Below are positions 25,782 through 34,133 of a stretch of 64,000 bases of DNA, in pieces (position 1 is the first letter of the stretch; every line of letters begins with the position of its first letter). The DNA is taken from positions 1-64,000 of the forward strand of contig JAKPHF010000033.1 in assembly GCA_029550525.1 (NCBI GenBank), written 5' to 3'. The notes beneath the pieces are model-generated. The model was given only the letters and a program-made list of their open reading frames with translations, had not been told where the DNA came from and did no database searches. A program made the position numbers and the translations under genes. The DNA comes from Planctomycetota bacterium (GTDB taxonomy: Bacteria > Planctomycetota > Phycisphaerae > UBA1845 > PWPN01).

Positions 25782-27194
25782 ATGTTTGATCGTCTCGATG
25801 AGACCATTGTCGCGATCTCCTCGCCGCCCGGTTGCGGCATCCGGGGTATCGTGCGTTTGAGCGGTCCGCTGGCATTCGACTGCGCGGCGTCCGTGTTCAT
25901 CTCCGATCATGGTATCGACTTGCTCAAAGCGGGAGGGCACGAGCGCCACATGGGTCGTGTCCGGCTGACCGCGGATGCGTGGTTGCCTGCCGAAGCCTAC
26001 ACGTTCCGCGCTCCCGCGAGTTACACGCGTCAGGATCTGGTCGAATTGCACGTGCCGGGATCGCCACCGGTGCTGGCCATGTTGCTCGATCAGCTTTTGC
26101 AGGCGGGGGCCCGCCCGGCCGAGCCGGGGGAATTTACCGCCCGCGCCTTCTACGCCGGGGCTATCGACCTGACCGGCGTCGAGGCCGTCGCCGCGGTGAT
26201 CCACGCCCAGACGGATGCGCAACTCCGTGCGTCGGAAAGACTTCTGCACGGTGCCCTGAGCCGCCGAACCCGCGGCTTGCGCGAGGAACTCGCTGATCTG
26301 CTGGCCCTCATCGAGGCCGAGATCGACTTTGTCGAAGAGCCCATCGAGTTCGTGGCTCCGGCCCAGGTGTTGGAGACGGTGAGCCGCGTGGCGGATCAAC
26401 TCGCCCGTCTGTTGAACGACAGTGAATCCGTCGAACGATTGGAAGTGTTGCCGCGCATCGCGCTCGTCGGATTGCCCAATGCGGGCAAGAGCACGTTGTT
26501 CAACCGTCTGACCGGCATGGATCGAGCCATTCAATCATCCGTCGCCGGTACGACGCGCGATGTCATCACCGCACCACTGACTTTGCCCGGTGGCGAGGTC
26601 ATCGTGTGCGACACGGCAGGGTTCATCCAGGCAAGCGGCAATGTCCATTCGGGTGATGACCACCCGCAACTGACCGCCGCCATCGAGTCCATTACCGCGC
26701 GGGCGATGGCCGACGCGGAATTGATTTTGGTGGTCATTGATGCCACGGACGCGCCGGCTCGGGTCTTGTCCGAGATCTCCGATCGGCTTGCCGGCCGCCG
26801 CTATGAAGTCGTCCTCAACAAGACCGACGCGTTGCGCGAACCCCTGCCCGTCATCGCAGGTCATCAACCGGTTTATGTCAGTGCGGCAACCGGCGCGGGC
26901 CTGGATGAACTGCGGGTTCGCATGAGCGAAATCCTCTTCAAACATGCGGAAAAGCACGGTTCTGAGCTGATTTCTCTCACTCAGCGCCATCGCGATGCGC
27001 TGCAGGAAGCACGCGAAGCGCTACTGCGCGCCGCCAGTCTGTTTGAATCATCTACCGACCACTCTGTACCGCCTGCCGAACTACTGGCCCTCGAGATCCG
27101 GCATGCGATGCATGCCTTGTCACTGCTTCTCGGAGAGGTGACGACCGAGGATCTGTTGGGCCGCATCTTCTCTCGGTTCTGCATCGGCAAGTGA
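25782..27194 (+). CDS. mnmE: tRNA uridine-5-carboxymethylaminomethyl modification GTPase MnmE
   Basis: A 470-residue GTPase that works with MnmG on the wobble uridine of tRNAs. The N-terminal tetrahydrofolate-binding domain starts ETIVAISSPPGCGIRGIVRLSG and includes YTRQDLVELHVPGS and PGEFTARAFYAGAIDL. The inserted G domain has G1 GLPNAGKST (about residue 230), G2 VAGTTRD, G3 DTAG and G4 NKTD. The C-terminus is the invariant FCIGK, needed for formyl-THF/tRNA chemistry. No SD precedes the ATG. mnmG is not in the window. Confidence 0.97.
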   Translation: MFDRLDETIVAISSPPGCGIRGIVRLSGPLAFDCAASVFISDHGIDLLKAGGHERHMGRVRLTADAWLPAEAYTFRAPASYTRQDLVELHVPGSPPVLAMLLDQLLQAGARPAEPGEFTARAFYAGAIDLTGVEAVAAVIHAQTDAQLRASERLLHGALSRRTRGLREELADLLALIEAEIDFVEEPIEFVAPAQVLETVSRVADQLARLLNDSESVERLEVLPRIALVGLPNAGKSTLFNRLTGMDRAIQSSVAGTTRDVITAPLTLPGGEVIVCDTAGFIQASGNVHSGDDHPQLTAAIESITARAMADAELILVVIDATDAPARVLSEISDRLAGRRYEVVLNKTDALREPLPVIAGHQPVYVSAATGAGLDELRVRMSEILFKHAEKHGSELISLTQRHRDALQEAREALLRAASLFESSTDHSVPPAELLALEIRHAMHALSLLLGEVTTEDLLGRIFSRFCIGK

Positions 27195-27276
27195 TTTTGA
27201 TCAAGCATCGGCACTCATCTGGTCGATAAACAGTTCACATGCCGGGCATGACGAATTAGAAAAAATTTTTGCCCGG

Positions 27277-27306
27277 CGCGCACAAATGCTTTGACATTCG
27301 TGCGCG
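27277..27306. repeat. Inverted repeat over the -35 of the Lys-rich gene
   Basis: Arms CGCGCACAAATG (27277-27288) and CATTCGTGCGCG (27295-27306) pair over 12 bp with one mismatch and a 6-nt loop. The right arm overlaps the end of the TTGACA at 27291-27296, the position expected for an operator. A second, wider inverted repeat (GCCGGGCA / TGCCCGGC, 27241-27248 and 27270-27277) lies just upstream. Confidence 0.5.
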
Positions 27307-27318
27307 ACGCGTTAATCT
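27291..27318 (+). promoter_or_regulatory. Promoter of the Lys-rich small gene
   Basis: A perfect -35 TTGACA (27291-27296), a 16-bp spacer and a weak -10 TAATCT (27313-27318). The predicted start, near 27325, falls just ahead of the ribosome binding site. An A/T run (27260-27270) lies upstream, like an UP element. Confidence 0.55.
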
Positions 27319-27328
27319 TATGTGCCAG

Positions 27329-27340
27329 AAAGGAGGTGAT
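27329..27340 (+). promoter_or_regulatory. Consensus Shine-Dalgarno of the Lys-rich small gene
   Basis: AAAGGAGGTGAT is fully complementary to the usual 3' end of 16S rRNA and lies 5 bases before the ATG at 27346. It is the strongest ribosome binding site in the window and fixes the start of a gene that is otherwise easy to miss. Confidence 0.85.
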
Positions 27341-27345
27341 ACCTC

Positions 27346-27471
27346 ATGGCGAAGAAACGCAAGAAAGCAGCGAAGAAGGTCGCGAAGAAAGTAACGAAGA
27401 AGGCTGCGAAGAAGGCGTCGAAGAAGTCGGCAAAGAAGGCCGGCAAGAAGAAAGCCCGACGCAAGAAGTAA
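27346..27471 (+). CDS. 41-residue Lys/Ala-rich protein (histone H1-like)
   Basis: A very basic 41-residue protein built from AKK-type triplets: MAKKRKKAAKKVAKKVTKK, then AAKKASKKSAKKAGKKK and ARRKK. Twenty-three residues are Lys and three Arg; there is no acidic, aromatic or Cys residue. The composition matches the C-terminal tail of histone H1 and the short basic AKK proteins known in several bacteria, which bind nucleic acid non-specifically. Reality is supported by three independent signals: a TTGACA promoter, an ideal AAAGGAGGTGAT 5 bases upstream, and a strong terminator 100 bases downstream. It is thus a separate, probably strongly expressed transcript. A nucleoid role is inference; a ribosome-associated role is also possible. 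Confidence 0.8.
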   Translation: MAKKRKKAAKKVAKKVTKKAAKKASKKSAKKAGKKKARRKK

Positions 27472-27572
27472 GCCGAACAAACAGATGCCATCGTTCGGCA
27501 CGCTGAACCCCGCGTGAGTGGTTCGCGAGAACGATGGTGGTCGAGATCTCGAATGAGACTCGACGGACGACA

Positions 27573-27612
27573 GGAAGGTGCCCCTCGCCACGGCGGGTAC
27601 CTTCCGTTTTTT
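27573..27612 (+). terminator. Rho-independent terminator of the Lys-rich small gene
   Basis: An 11-bp stem (GGAAGGTGCCC / GGGTACCTTCC, one mismatch) with an 11-nt loop, followed by G and six T. Confidence 0.85.
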
Positions 27613-28032
27613 CTGCACACTCACCTGTTACCTCTCCCTCCTTGCGATCAGACCCGTTCGACCAGCCGAAGACGTGTGGGTTGTTGCCATAAATCATTTG
27701 TGATCATGACCTTGCACTAGAATTGTGCATTCGAGGCCGGCAAACGGGGCCTGCCATAGGGGTAAGCACCTGAGACGGGGGCTACGGTCGCTCGACCGGT
27801 GACTTCGATCCGATCGGCCAGCCTAGAACGGCGAGTTTCGATCCCGGCCGGCCGGTGCATGGGCGGTCTGAAGGCCCGGGCGGCGGCGCCCATTCGTCCG
27901 ACGGATCGGACTCTGACGGAATTCCTGACAATTTCCGGTAGAGAGTGGGGCCCCGGCGGGCATAGTATCTGTGTACTGGAGATCTGGCGAAAAGAGGAAA
28001 GCTTTCATCCCCAGGCAGTTTAGTGAGTGGTT
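27613..28032. other. Intergenic region, possible leader of the P-loop gene
   Basis: About 420 bases between the terminator of the small gene and the P-loop protein. It is rich in short G/C inverted repeats (for example CCGGCCGGCCGG near 27850). I tested it by eye against tRNA and common riboswitch patterns without a match, and see no protein-like frame. Confidence 0.45.
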
Positions 28033-28908
28033 ATGCCTGTTCTTAGTGTCTTAATCAGTGGTCCCAGGCGGAGCGGCAAGAGCACGCTGGCCCGGTACCT
28101 GGCCGAGCACGTCCTGGACCGAAAGCCGCATTACCTGCGGCTCGAGGCCGCCCACGACTCGTATACGAACGCCGTCTGGGCCTGTGAAGCGCGCGAGGAT
28201 GACGTTATTGGGGCGTCGTGGGCCTCCGCGCACCGAGTCAGCTACACCCATGATCGGCTCTTCGAAACCATTCCGGAGGGGCTGCGAGCGATCAGACGAC
28301 AAGAGCGGGACGGCTTTGCCATCGTGGAAGCCGATGCAGACCCCACGTTGCGGCACGCTTACCCGTATGAGTACCGTATTTTCATCATGACGGCACCGCC
28401 GGACATCTACACCATCTTCCGGACGCCGGATGCCGCCGCGGCCGCGCTTCATCAAGTTCTTCAGGACACCGCCGCTTTCGCGTCGGAGATCTTCGGCTTG
28501 TTCGATGACGACGTCTTCGACGACAGCATTGGTGTGGAGCACTCCCGTCCCAGCCCGGCCGAATACGCCGGCGGGACACGGGTCGAACGGCTCAACATCG
28601 CCGAAGCGCAGATTCGCCACTTCCTCAGCTCGCCGCTTGGTGCGGAGATCGCTTCGCGCATCCAGTTACAGCCCGACTATCACGCGCTGGTCGAGGCGGA
28701 TGTGGTGATCGTCAATGCCAAACGGATCGGGCGCCGCCGACGTGAGGTGCTCGACGAGTGCGTCTCGCGGTTGCAGAAACTGCTCAGCCGCATTCGGCAG
28801 GACGCTCGCCGTCAAAGCGTGCTTTACTGGGGTGATATCCGCTCCGATGACGCCGCCCGCCGTAAACTCACGCAGCGTCTCCAGCATCTGCTGCTCGGTG
28901 ACACCTGA
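28033..28908 (+). CDS. P-loop NTPase of unknown role
   Basis: A 291-residue protein opening with a strand and a Walker A motif, ISGPRRSGKSTLARYLAEHVL (residues 6-26, GPRRSGKST). FAIVEADADP around residue 95 is a candidate Walker B. The layout resembles small kinases or deoxynucleoside-kinase-like ATPases that read a short P-loop domain and then a helical part. The C-terminal 100 residues are helical and Arg-rich (RLQKLLSRIRQDARRQ). I do not recognise a named family. The ATG at 28033 begins MPVLSVLISG; a GTG two codons upstream is also open. No SD is obvious. Confidence 0.65.
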   Translation: MPVLSVLISGPRRSGKSTLARYLAEHVLDRKPHYLRLEAAHDSYTNAVWACEAREDDVIGASWASAHRVSYTHDRLFETIPEGLRAIRRQERDGFAIVEADADPTLRHAYPYEYRIFIMTAPPDIYTIFRTPDAAAAALHQVLQDTAAFASEIFGLFDDDVFDDSIGVEHSRPSPAEYAGGTRVERLNIAEAQIRHFLSSPLGAEIASRIQLQPDYHALVEADVVIVNAKRIGRRRREVLDECVSRLQKLLSRIRQDARRQSVLYWGDIRSDDAARRKLTQRLQHLLLGDT

Positions 28909-28911
28909 AGA

Positions 28912-28967
28912 GCTATGAGCTGTGAGCTATGGGCTATGAGCCGGGACCTGAGACTTGAGTCCTGAGC
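28912..28967. repeat. Heptamer tandem repeat (GCTATGA type), eight units
   Basis: Starts 4 bases after the P-loop gene stop: GCTATGA, GCTGTGA, GCTATGG, GCTATGA, GCCGGGA, CCTGAGA, CTTGAGT, CCTGAGC. It is the longest array in the window, and its second half drifts to the GAGACCT-like sequence seen after rtcB. Confidence 0.85.
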
Positions 28968-28975
28968 AAAACCAA

Positions 28976-29020
28976 GCGAGCGACGGGGCTTGCCCCCCCG
29001 TTTCATTTCCTCGTCAGTTG
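28976..29020. repeat. Dispersed hairpin repeat (GCGAGCGNCGGGG type)
   Basis: A diverged copy of the element at 16994-17040, with the same order GCGAGCG, CGGGGCTTG, CCCC, CGTCAGTTG. Confidence 0.55.
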
Positions 29021-29194
29021 ACTCGACTTCCGTTCCTGCCGGGTGAAAGGACCAGCCGCTAAACACATACGTGGTGGTGCACGCTTGCAGCATGCACAGT
29101 GCAGCCAGGATGCCTGCACCACAATGACGAGTGCAGGCAAGAAGCCCACACCACGATGCCCGCGAACGGTACCGGAGACCGAAGCGCTTCTTCA

Positions 29195-29222
29195 CCAGCC
29201 CCCAGTCCCCAGCCTCCAGGTC
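29195..29222. repeat. Heptamer tandem repeat (CCAGNCC type)
   Basis: Four units CCAGCCC, CCAGTCC, CCAGCCT, CCAGGTC, 12 bases beyond the hisB stop. The complement of these units matches the GGGGCTG/GGGACTG array at 21108. Confidence 0.75.
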
Positions 29223-29234
29223 CTTTCGTGTTGG

Positions 29235-29918
29235 TTACAACGTACCCTTTGTCGAGGGCACGGAGGTTTCGCGCGGATCTCGCTCGACGGCCGCTCGCAG
29301 GGCCTTGCCAAATGCCTTGAAGATGGCTTCGGCGATGTGGTGATCGTTCGTGCCGTAGGGCACGGTCACGTGCAGGTTCATCTTGGCGTTGAGCGCCACG
29401 GCCCGGAGAAACTCTTCGACCAACTGCACGTCAAAGTTACCGATCTTGGAACCGCGGTATTCAACGCGGTACACCGTAGCGGCTCGGCCGGACAGATCGA
29501 TGGCGACCTGCGCCAGCGCCTCTTCCATGGGCAGGATGAAGAAGCCGTACCGGCGGATGCCCTTCTTGTCGCCGACCGCCTGCGCGATGGCCTGGCCCAG
29601 GCAGATGCCGACATCCTCGACAGTGTGGTGGTCGTCCACTTGCAGATCGCCCTCGGCCTTGACGGCCAAGTCGAACAGGCCGTGCCGGCCGATGTGGTCA
29701 AGCATGTGATCGAAGAAGCCCACGCCCGTGTCCGCGACCACCCGTCCGGATCCGTCGAGATCGAGCGTCAACTCGATGCGGGTTTCTTTGGTGGTGCGGC
29801 TGATGGTGGCCTGACGGGGTTCGCCGGCGGTGTTTGACCGCACCTCACCGGCCTGGCGAGCCGGCGTGCGGCTCGACGTTCGGCGCGGCGCTCGTTTGTT
29901 TTCCGTGCGTTTGCTCAC
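29235..29918 (-). CDS. hisB: Imidazoleglycerol-phosphate dehydratase
   Basis: A 227-residue monofunctional HisB, sixth step of histidine synthesis. The Mn-binding His clusters are intact: GFFDHMLDHIGRHG, VDDHHTVEDVGICLGQA and GTNDHHIAEAIFKAFGKALR. The catalytic domain starts near residue 37. The preceding part (MSKRTENKRAPRRTSSRTPA) is Lys/Arg-rich and absent from typical HisB. The start is GTG, overlapping the hisC stop (GTGA), which supports this start and indicates translational coupling. Last gene of hisD-hisC-hisB. Confidence 0.95.
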   Translation of the reverse strand: MSKRTENKRAPRRTSSRTPARQAGEVRSNTAGEPRQATISRTTKETRIELTLDLDGSGRVVADTGVGFFDHMLDHIGRHGLFDLAVKAEGDLQVDDHHTVEDVGICLGQAIAQAVGDKKGIRRYGFFILPMEEALAQVAIDLSGRAATVYRVEYRGSKIGNFDVQLVEEFLRAVALNAKMNLHVTVPYGTNDHHIAEAIFKAFGKALRAAVERDPRETSVPSTKGTL

Positions 29919-30961
29919 GCGACCATCTCCCGCAGGGCGGCGATCAGCGCGTCGTTCTGCTCCGGCGTGCCGACGGTGATTCGCACCCGGTCGTTGATAC
30001 CGGGGCTGTTGAAGTATCGGACCAGGATTCCCCGCGCCTTGAGCCTTTCGTAGACTTCAGCCGCCCCGGGCCGGCTGCAGCGGGCGAAGAGGAAGTTGGA
30101 TTGGCTGGGCAGGGCGGGCATGCCCAGATCAGCCAGGGCCGAGGCCAGCCGTTGCCGTTCCTGGATGACCTTTCGTCGCGTCTGCAGGTGGTATTCCTGG
30201 TCGGCGATGGCAGCGGTGGCAGCCGCGATGGCGATGGCGTCCGCGTTGTAGCTGTCCTTGACCTTCATGAGTCCGGAAATGAGGTTGGCGTCGCCCACGG
30301 CGTAGCCGAAGCGCAGGCCGGCCAACGAGTAGCCCTTGGAGAGCGTGCGCAGCACCAGCACGTTCGGACGCGTGCGAGCCAGCTCGAGGCAGTTCACTTC
30401 GGCGAAATCCACGTATGCCTCATCGATGCACAGCACCCCATCAAGCGCGTCGGCCAGCCGGGCGACTTCATCCAACGGCACGAGCGTACCCGTCGGTGCG
30501 TTGGGATTGGCCAGGTAGGTCACGCGTCCGCGGGCTTGCACCAGGGCTTCGAACGGCAGTTGATAGTCCGGTCCCCAAGGCACTTCCTTGACCACCGAAG
30601 CCTGGATGGCACCGAGCACGCCGTACAACGTGTACGTCGGCACCGGAAACACCAGCGCTGCTTCGGGCCCGCTGAACGCGCGGACGGTCATGTTGAGAAT
30701 GTCATCCATGCCGTTGCCGCAGATGATCATGTCGCGGGTGACGCCCAGGATTTCGGCCGCCTTGTCGCGGAACGCGTTGGCCAGCGGATGCGGATAGCGG
30801 CGAAGCTGCTCGGGATCGATTTGCCGGATAGCCTCCATCACCCGGGGCGAGGGTGGATAGGGGTTCTCGTTGGTGTTCAGCTTGATGACCGAAGGATCGG
30901 TCGGCTGTTCGCCGGGAACATAGCCTTCGGCCGCCTCGATGTTCTTTCGAAAGTAGCTCAT
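29915..30961 (-). CDS. hisC: Histidinol-phosphate aminotransferase
   Basis: A 348-residue PLP aminotransferase of fold type I, seventh step of histidine synthesis. The N-terminus has KLNTNENPYPPSP; the substrate and cofactor blocks are NPNAPTGTLVP, CIDEAYVDFAE and LRTLSKGYSLAGLRFGYA, where the Lys of LSKG forms the aldimine. The C-terminal RITVGTPEQNDALI is the family ending. I chose the ATG at 30961 (MSYFRKNIEAAEGY); the frame stays open upstream to overlap hisD but without family sequence. It overlaps hisB by 4 bases. Confidence 0.95.
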   Translation of the reverse strand: MSYFRKNIEAAEGYVPGEQPTDPSVIKLNTNENPYPPSPRVMEAIRQIDPEQLRRYPHPLANAFRDKAAEILGVTRDMIICGNGMDDILNMTVRAFSGPEAALVFPVPTYTLYGVLGAIQASVVKEVPWGPDYQLPFEALVQARGRVTYLANPNAPTGTLVPLDEVARLADALDGVLCIDEAYVDFAEVNCLELARTRPNVLVLRTLSKGYSLAGLRFGYAVGDANLISGLMKVKDSYNADAIAIAAATAAIADQEYHLQTRRKVIQERQRLASALADLGMPALPSQSNFLFARCSRPGAAEVYERLKARGILVRYFNSPGINDRVRITVGTPEQNDALIAALREMVA

Positions 30962-31059
30962 CGGCTTCTCGTTTGGGTTTCGCTTCAGCGTCGTTTCCGC
31001 TTGGGCAGGCCGCGCCGTGCTCCGTCCGCAACTCGCCCGGTCAAAACTGCTGTTTATCG

Positions 31060-32373
31060 TCAATCGCGAACGCGAATGGTGGCCGAGCGGGCGTGACCGT
31101 CCAGGTACTCCGCGCGAGCCAGCGTGTCGATGGCGTCAGCTTCGCGGGCCAAACCCTCCCGCGTGTACTCGGTCATGCTCGTGTAACGCAGGAAGCTCAT
31201 CGCCGACACTCCGCTCCAGAATCGCGCCGTGCCGCCGGTGGGCAGGACGTGTGATGGCCCCGCCACGTAATCGCCCGCCGCTTCCGGCGAGTAATGGCCG
31301 AGGAAGATCGCGCCCGCATATTCGATGCGATCGGCCAGTTCGTGCGGGTTGGCCGTTTCGATCTGGAGATGCTCGGGGGCGATGTCGTCGGCCAGATACA
31401 CCGCGTCATCCATCGACTCGACGACGGCGATCGCGCCGTACTCGGCCAGCCACTTGCGGGCGGCCTCGGCGGTCGAGAGCGTTTGCAGTTGCTTGTCGAG
31501 CTCGGCCAGCACGCGGTCGACGAGTGACGCGTCATCGGTCAGCAGGATCGAGCAGCCCGGGTTGTGCTCGGCCTGAGCCAGCATGTCGGCGGCGATGAAC
31601 GCGGGCTTGGCCGTGGAGTCCGCGATGATCAGCACTTCGGTCGTCGCGGCGAACATGTCGATGTCCACGATGCCGTACAGGTATCGCTTGGCCAGCTGGA
31701 CGTACATGCCGCCCGGGCCGATGATCTTGTCCACGCGCGGCACGCGCTTGGTGCCCATGGCCAGAGCGGCCATCGCGTGAGCCCCGCCCATGCGGTACAC
31801 CTCGCGGATGCCCAGTGCGCCGGCCACACCCAGGATGGCGGGATGCACGTCGCCTTCATGCCGAGGTGGCGCGACCACCACGAGTTCCTTCACGCCGGCG
31901 ACCTGAGCCGGCACGGCGTTGTGGATGACCGACGAGAGCAGCGGGGCGGCAGCGCCCGGCACGCACAACGCCGCACGACGCAGTGGGCGGGCACGCAAGG
32001 CCAGCGTCTTGCCGTCGGCCGATAGCGGCTCGGCCGCGCGGACCATGATGTGTTCTTGGAAGCGGCGAACGGAGTCGATGGCCAGTTCCACGGCCTTCCG
32101 CAGATCGACCGGCAGGTCGCGACGCGCCTGCTCGATTCGCTCGACCGGCACGCGCAGCTCGTCGGGCGCGAATTTCGCGCCATCGACCGCGGCCGAGATC
32201 TCGCAGACCGCTTCGTCGCCCCGGGCCCGGACGTCGGCGATGATCTCCTGGACCCGCCGAGCCTGCGGTGTGTCGTCGAGAACCAGCCGGTCCAGCAACA
32301 GTGGGCGGCGAAGTTCCTGGAGCTGGGCGGCGATTTCGGCCCGGCCCGCGCGTATGACTTTGATTTGCGGCAT
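31060..32373 (-). CDS. hisD: Histidinol dehydrogenase
   Basis: A 437-residue Zn- and NAD-dependent enzyme performing the last two oxidations of histidine synthesis. Signature blocks: CVPGAAAPLLSSVIHNAVPAQVAGV, IIGPGGMYVQLAKRYLYG, ADMLAQAEHNPGCSILLTD with the Zn-ligand Gln and His, APEHLQIETANP, and GPSHVLPTGGTARFWSGVS. Usual family length. The start at the ATG at 32373 (MPQIKVIRAG) follows a TATAAT -10 element by about 55 bases. First gene of hisDCB. No other his genes are in the window. Confidence 0.96.
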   Translation of the reverse strand: MPQIKVIRAGRAEIAAQLQELRRPLLLDRLVLDDTPQARRVQEIIADVRARGDEAVCEISAAVDGAKFAPDELRVPVERIEQARRDLPVDLRKAVELAIDSVRRFQEHIMVRAAEPLSADGKTLALRARPLRRAALCVPGAAAPLLSSVIHNAVPAQVAGVKELVVVAPPRHEGDVHPAILGVAGALGIREVYRMGGAHAMAALAMGTKRVPRVDKIIGPGGMYVQLAKRYLYGIVDIDMFAATTEVLIIADSTAKPAFIAADMLAQAEHNPGCSILLTDDASLVDRVLAELDKQLQTLSTAEAARKWLAEYGAIAVVESMDDAVYLADDIAPEHLQIETANPHELADRIEYAGAIFLGHYSPEAAGDYVAGPSHVLPTGGTARFWSGVSAMSFLRYTSMTEYTREGLAREADAIDTLARAEYLDGHARSATIRVRD

Positions 32374-32428
32374 GTTGCTTTCAGTTCCGATGGAAACGCC
32401 TGATGCCTCGCGGTCGAAGTTGAGGGCA

Positions 32429-32434
32429 ATTATA
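32429..32434 (-). promoter_or_regulatory. -10 element of the hisDCB operon
   Basis: A perfect TATAAT read leftward (CGTATAATTG), 55 bases before the hisD start. No good -35 is visible at the expected distance. Confidence 0.45.
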
Positions 32435-32554
32435 CGAAATCCGGCAGGAACTGGCCAGCAAGGCGGACGAACCGTCAACGGTCTGGAATCCGCGCAGGCT
32501 CGAGCCCGGAGGCTTGCCACGTGGTCCTGCGGATCGGGTTCAGCACGGCCCTAT

Positions 32555-33931
32555 TCATTTCCCGAAGAACGTCAGGTAGGGCTTGGACTCGGCCAGCCGT
32601 TGGACGTACAGACCCACTTCCCGCAGGTGGTAGTCACCCCACATGCTGGATTCGCCACACGGCACCTTGCGCCCGGCCGGCACGTGATCCCAGCCATTGG
32701 GCCGATGGTACACCGAGTGCAGCAGCAGACCCTGGTGAGCGGTGTCCGTGCTCAGATAGGGCTCGTCCAGCAGCGTGTTGAGAACCGTCAGACCAGCCTG
32801 CGTGTATCGAGCCGCGTCGGCATCACCCTTGCTCTGGAGATAGTGCCCCAAACGAAGCAAACCCTGGGCGGCGATTGCGGCGGCCGAGCTGTCCACCGGC
32901 TCGTGATCGTTGAAGGGATCGGCCGGTCGATTCAGATAGTCGCCCATCCGCGCCAGACCTGGCGCGCCGGTGTCCCAGTAGGGCACGCCGTCGGTCGGCG
33001 TGTTCTCAATGTAGAAGTCGCACGACGCGCGGGCCGCCTCCAGCATGAAGCCTTCCACTTCCTCACGCCCGCCCCATGGCGTCAGTTCGTCGTCGTGGAG
33101 CGTCTCGAGAAACTCCAACTGCTCCGGATAGCCGCACATGATCCACGCCAGGCCGCGCGTCCATGTGGTGAACGGTGAATAACCCTGCTGCGAGTTCGGG
33201 CAGCGGTAATTGCCGTCGTTGATGTTGAAGATCGACTCGTGCGCCACCCGGCCGCGTACATCGTAGCTGTCGCGGCCCTTTCCGTAGTACACCGAGTACT
33301 TCGCCGTCGAGCGAGCGTGCTCGACGAGACGGTCGAGCAGGTTGATGGAGCGATCGTTCTCGCCCATCAGTACCTGGCCGAGCCGATATCCCATGGCCAC
33401 CGCCCGTAGCGAGCGGATGGTGTCGGCAAACAACGAGTGCGGACCGTTGAACGAGTAGATGAACCCGCCGCCGCCCTTGATGGTCGTCCAGCGCCGGGCC
33501 TGCACCGCTCCCGAGCATTTGAGGGCCAACTCGTAGAAGTGACGCTCCCACTCGTTCGCGGGTGTGCGGCCCTCGTTCATGAGCCGCAGCAGGTTGCCGT
33601 ACGTGCTGACGTTGTTGAAGCCGTGATCGTGCACGCCCACGTGCGTGACGTGCGGGGCCATCACCTGCAGCGTCTTGGTGCGGCCCTCGTCGAGGAAGTA
33701 GGTCTCGTCGGTCGCATCGTATTGGAGGATCGCCGAGCCGAACTGGAAGCCCTGCGTCCACTCCGTCCAGCCGCGGCTGGTGTAGCGGCCCTCGACGGTG
33801 AACACGGGGGCGCCCTTGGAAGTGTCGTACGTGCTTTCGATGCCGCGGATCTTGGCCGCCGAAAGCTCCCACATCCGTCGCAGCTTGGCCGTGAGTTGGC
33901 CCGGCTGCAGTTGGTAATTGATCTTGATCAT
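32555..33931 (-). CDS. Glycoside hydrolase family 88 (unsaturated uronyl hydrolase)
   Basis: A 458-residue (alpha/alpha)6-barrel enzyme that removes the unsaturated uronic acid left by polysaccharide lyases. Family blocks: VGVHDHGFNNVSTYGNLLRL with the Asp of H-D-x-G-F, NINDGNYRC with the second acidic residue, SPFTTWTRGLAWIMCGY, DGVPYWDTGAPG, and DHEPVDSSAAAIAAQGLLRLG. No signal peptide is visible from the ATG at 33931 (MIKINYQLQ), so it is cytoplasmic, consistent with uptake of the disaccharide by the ABC transporter encoded just upstream. The KDG-kinase-like gene at 41.5 kb could act further down the same uronate route. Confidence 0.85.
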   Translation of the reverse strand: MIKINYQLQPGQLTAKLRRMWELSAAKIRGIESTYDTSKGAPVFTVEGRYTSRGWTEWTQGFQFGSAILQYDATDETYFLDEGRTKTLQVMAPHVTHVGVHDHGFNNVSTYGNLLRLMNEGRTPANEWERHFYELALKCSGAVQARRWTTIKGGGGFIYSFNGPHSLFADTIRSLRAVAMGYRLGQVLMGENDRSINLLDRLVEHARSTAKYSVYYGKGRDSYDVRGRVAHESIFNINDGNYRCPNSQQGYSPFTTWTRGLAWIMCGYPEQLEFLETLHDDELTPWGGREEVEGFMLEAARASCDFYIENTPTDGVPYWDTGAPGLARMGDYLNRPADPFNDHEPVDSSAAAIAAQGLLRLGHYLQSKGDADAARYTQAGLTVLNTLLDEPYLSTDTAHQGLLLHSVYHRPNGWDHVPAGRKVPCGESSMWGDYHLREVGLYVQRLAESKPYLTFFGK

Positions 33932-34014
33932 GCTTCGCGCGTCTCCCTTCCTCGAGCCTCGTCGAGTGGAGCGATGGTACTCGATTCGCGAGCGCGGATA
34001 AAGGTGGCGATATT

Positions 34015-34059
34015 GGGGGGCGGACGTCCCGTTCGCCTCCGCGGCGGGCAAGATCTCCG
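34015..34059. repeat. Dispersed G+C repeat (GGCGGACGTCCCG type)
   Basis: A diverged copy of the element at 21251-21300, in the gap between the permease and GH88 genes. Confidence 0.55.
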
Positions 34060-34133
34060 TTTTCCGAAATGCGCGAGAGCGGGCACGGCAAACGCGTGCA
34101 AGCCCGCAACCTGCGTGCGGCTTGGCTTTCGTT

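Noticed and set aside
27325..27340. 16S rRNA 3'-end-like sequence (ATCACCTCCTTT on the minus strand)
   Set aside because: It is simply the complement of the ideal SD of the Lys-rich gene; no rRNA sequence lies beside it.
27738..27860. Possible riboswitch or tRNA (GGCAAACGGGGCC; TTTCGATCCCGG)
   Set aside because: The first recalls part of a c-di-GMP aptamer and the second a tRNA T-arm, but neither could be extended to a full consensus or cloverleaf.
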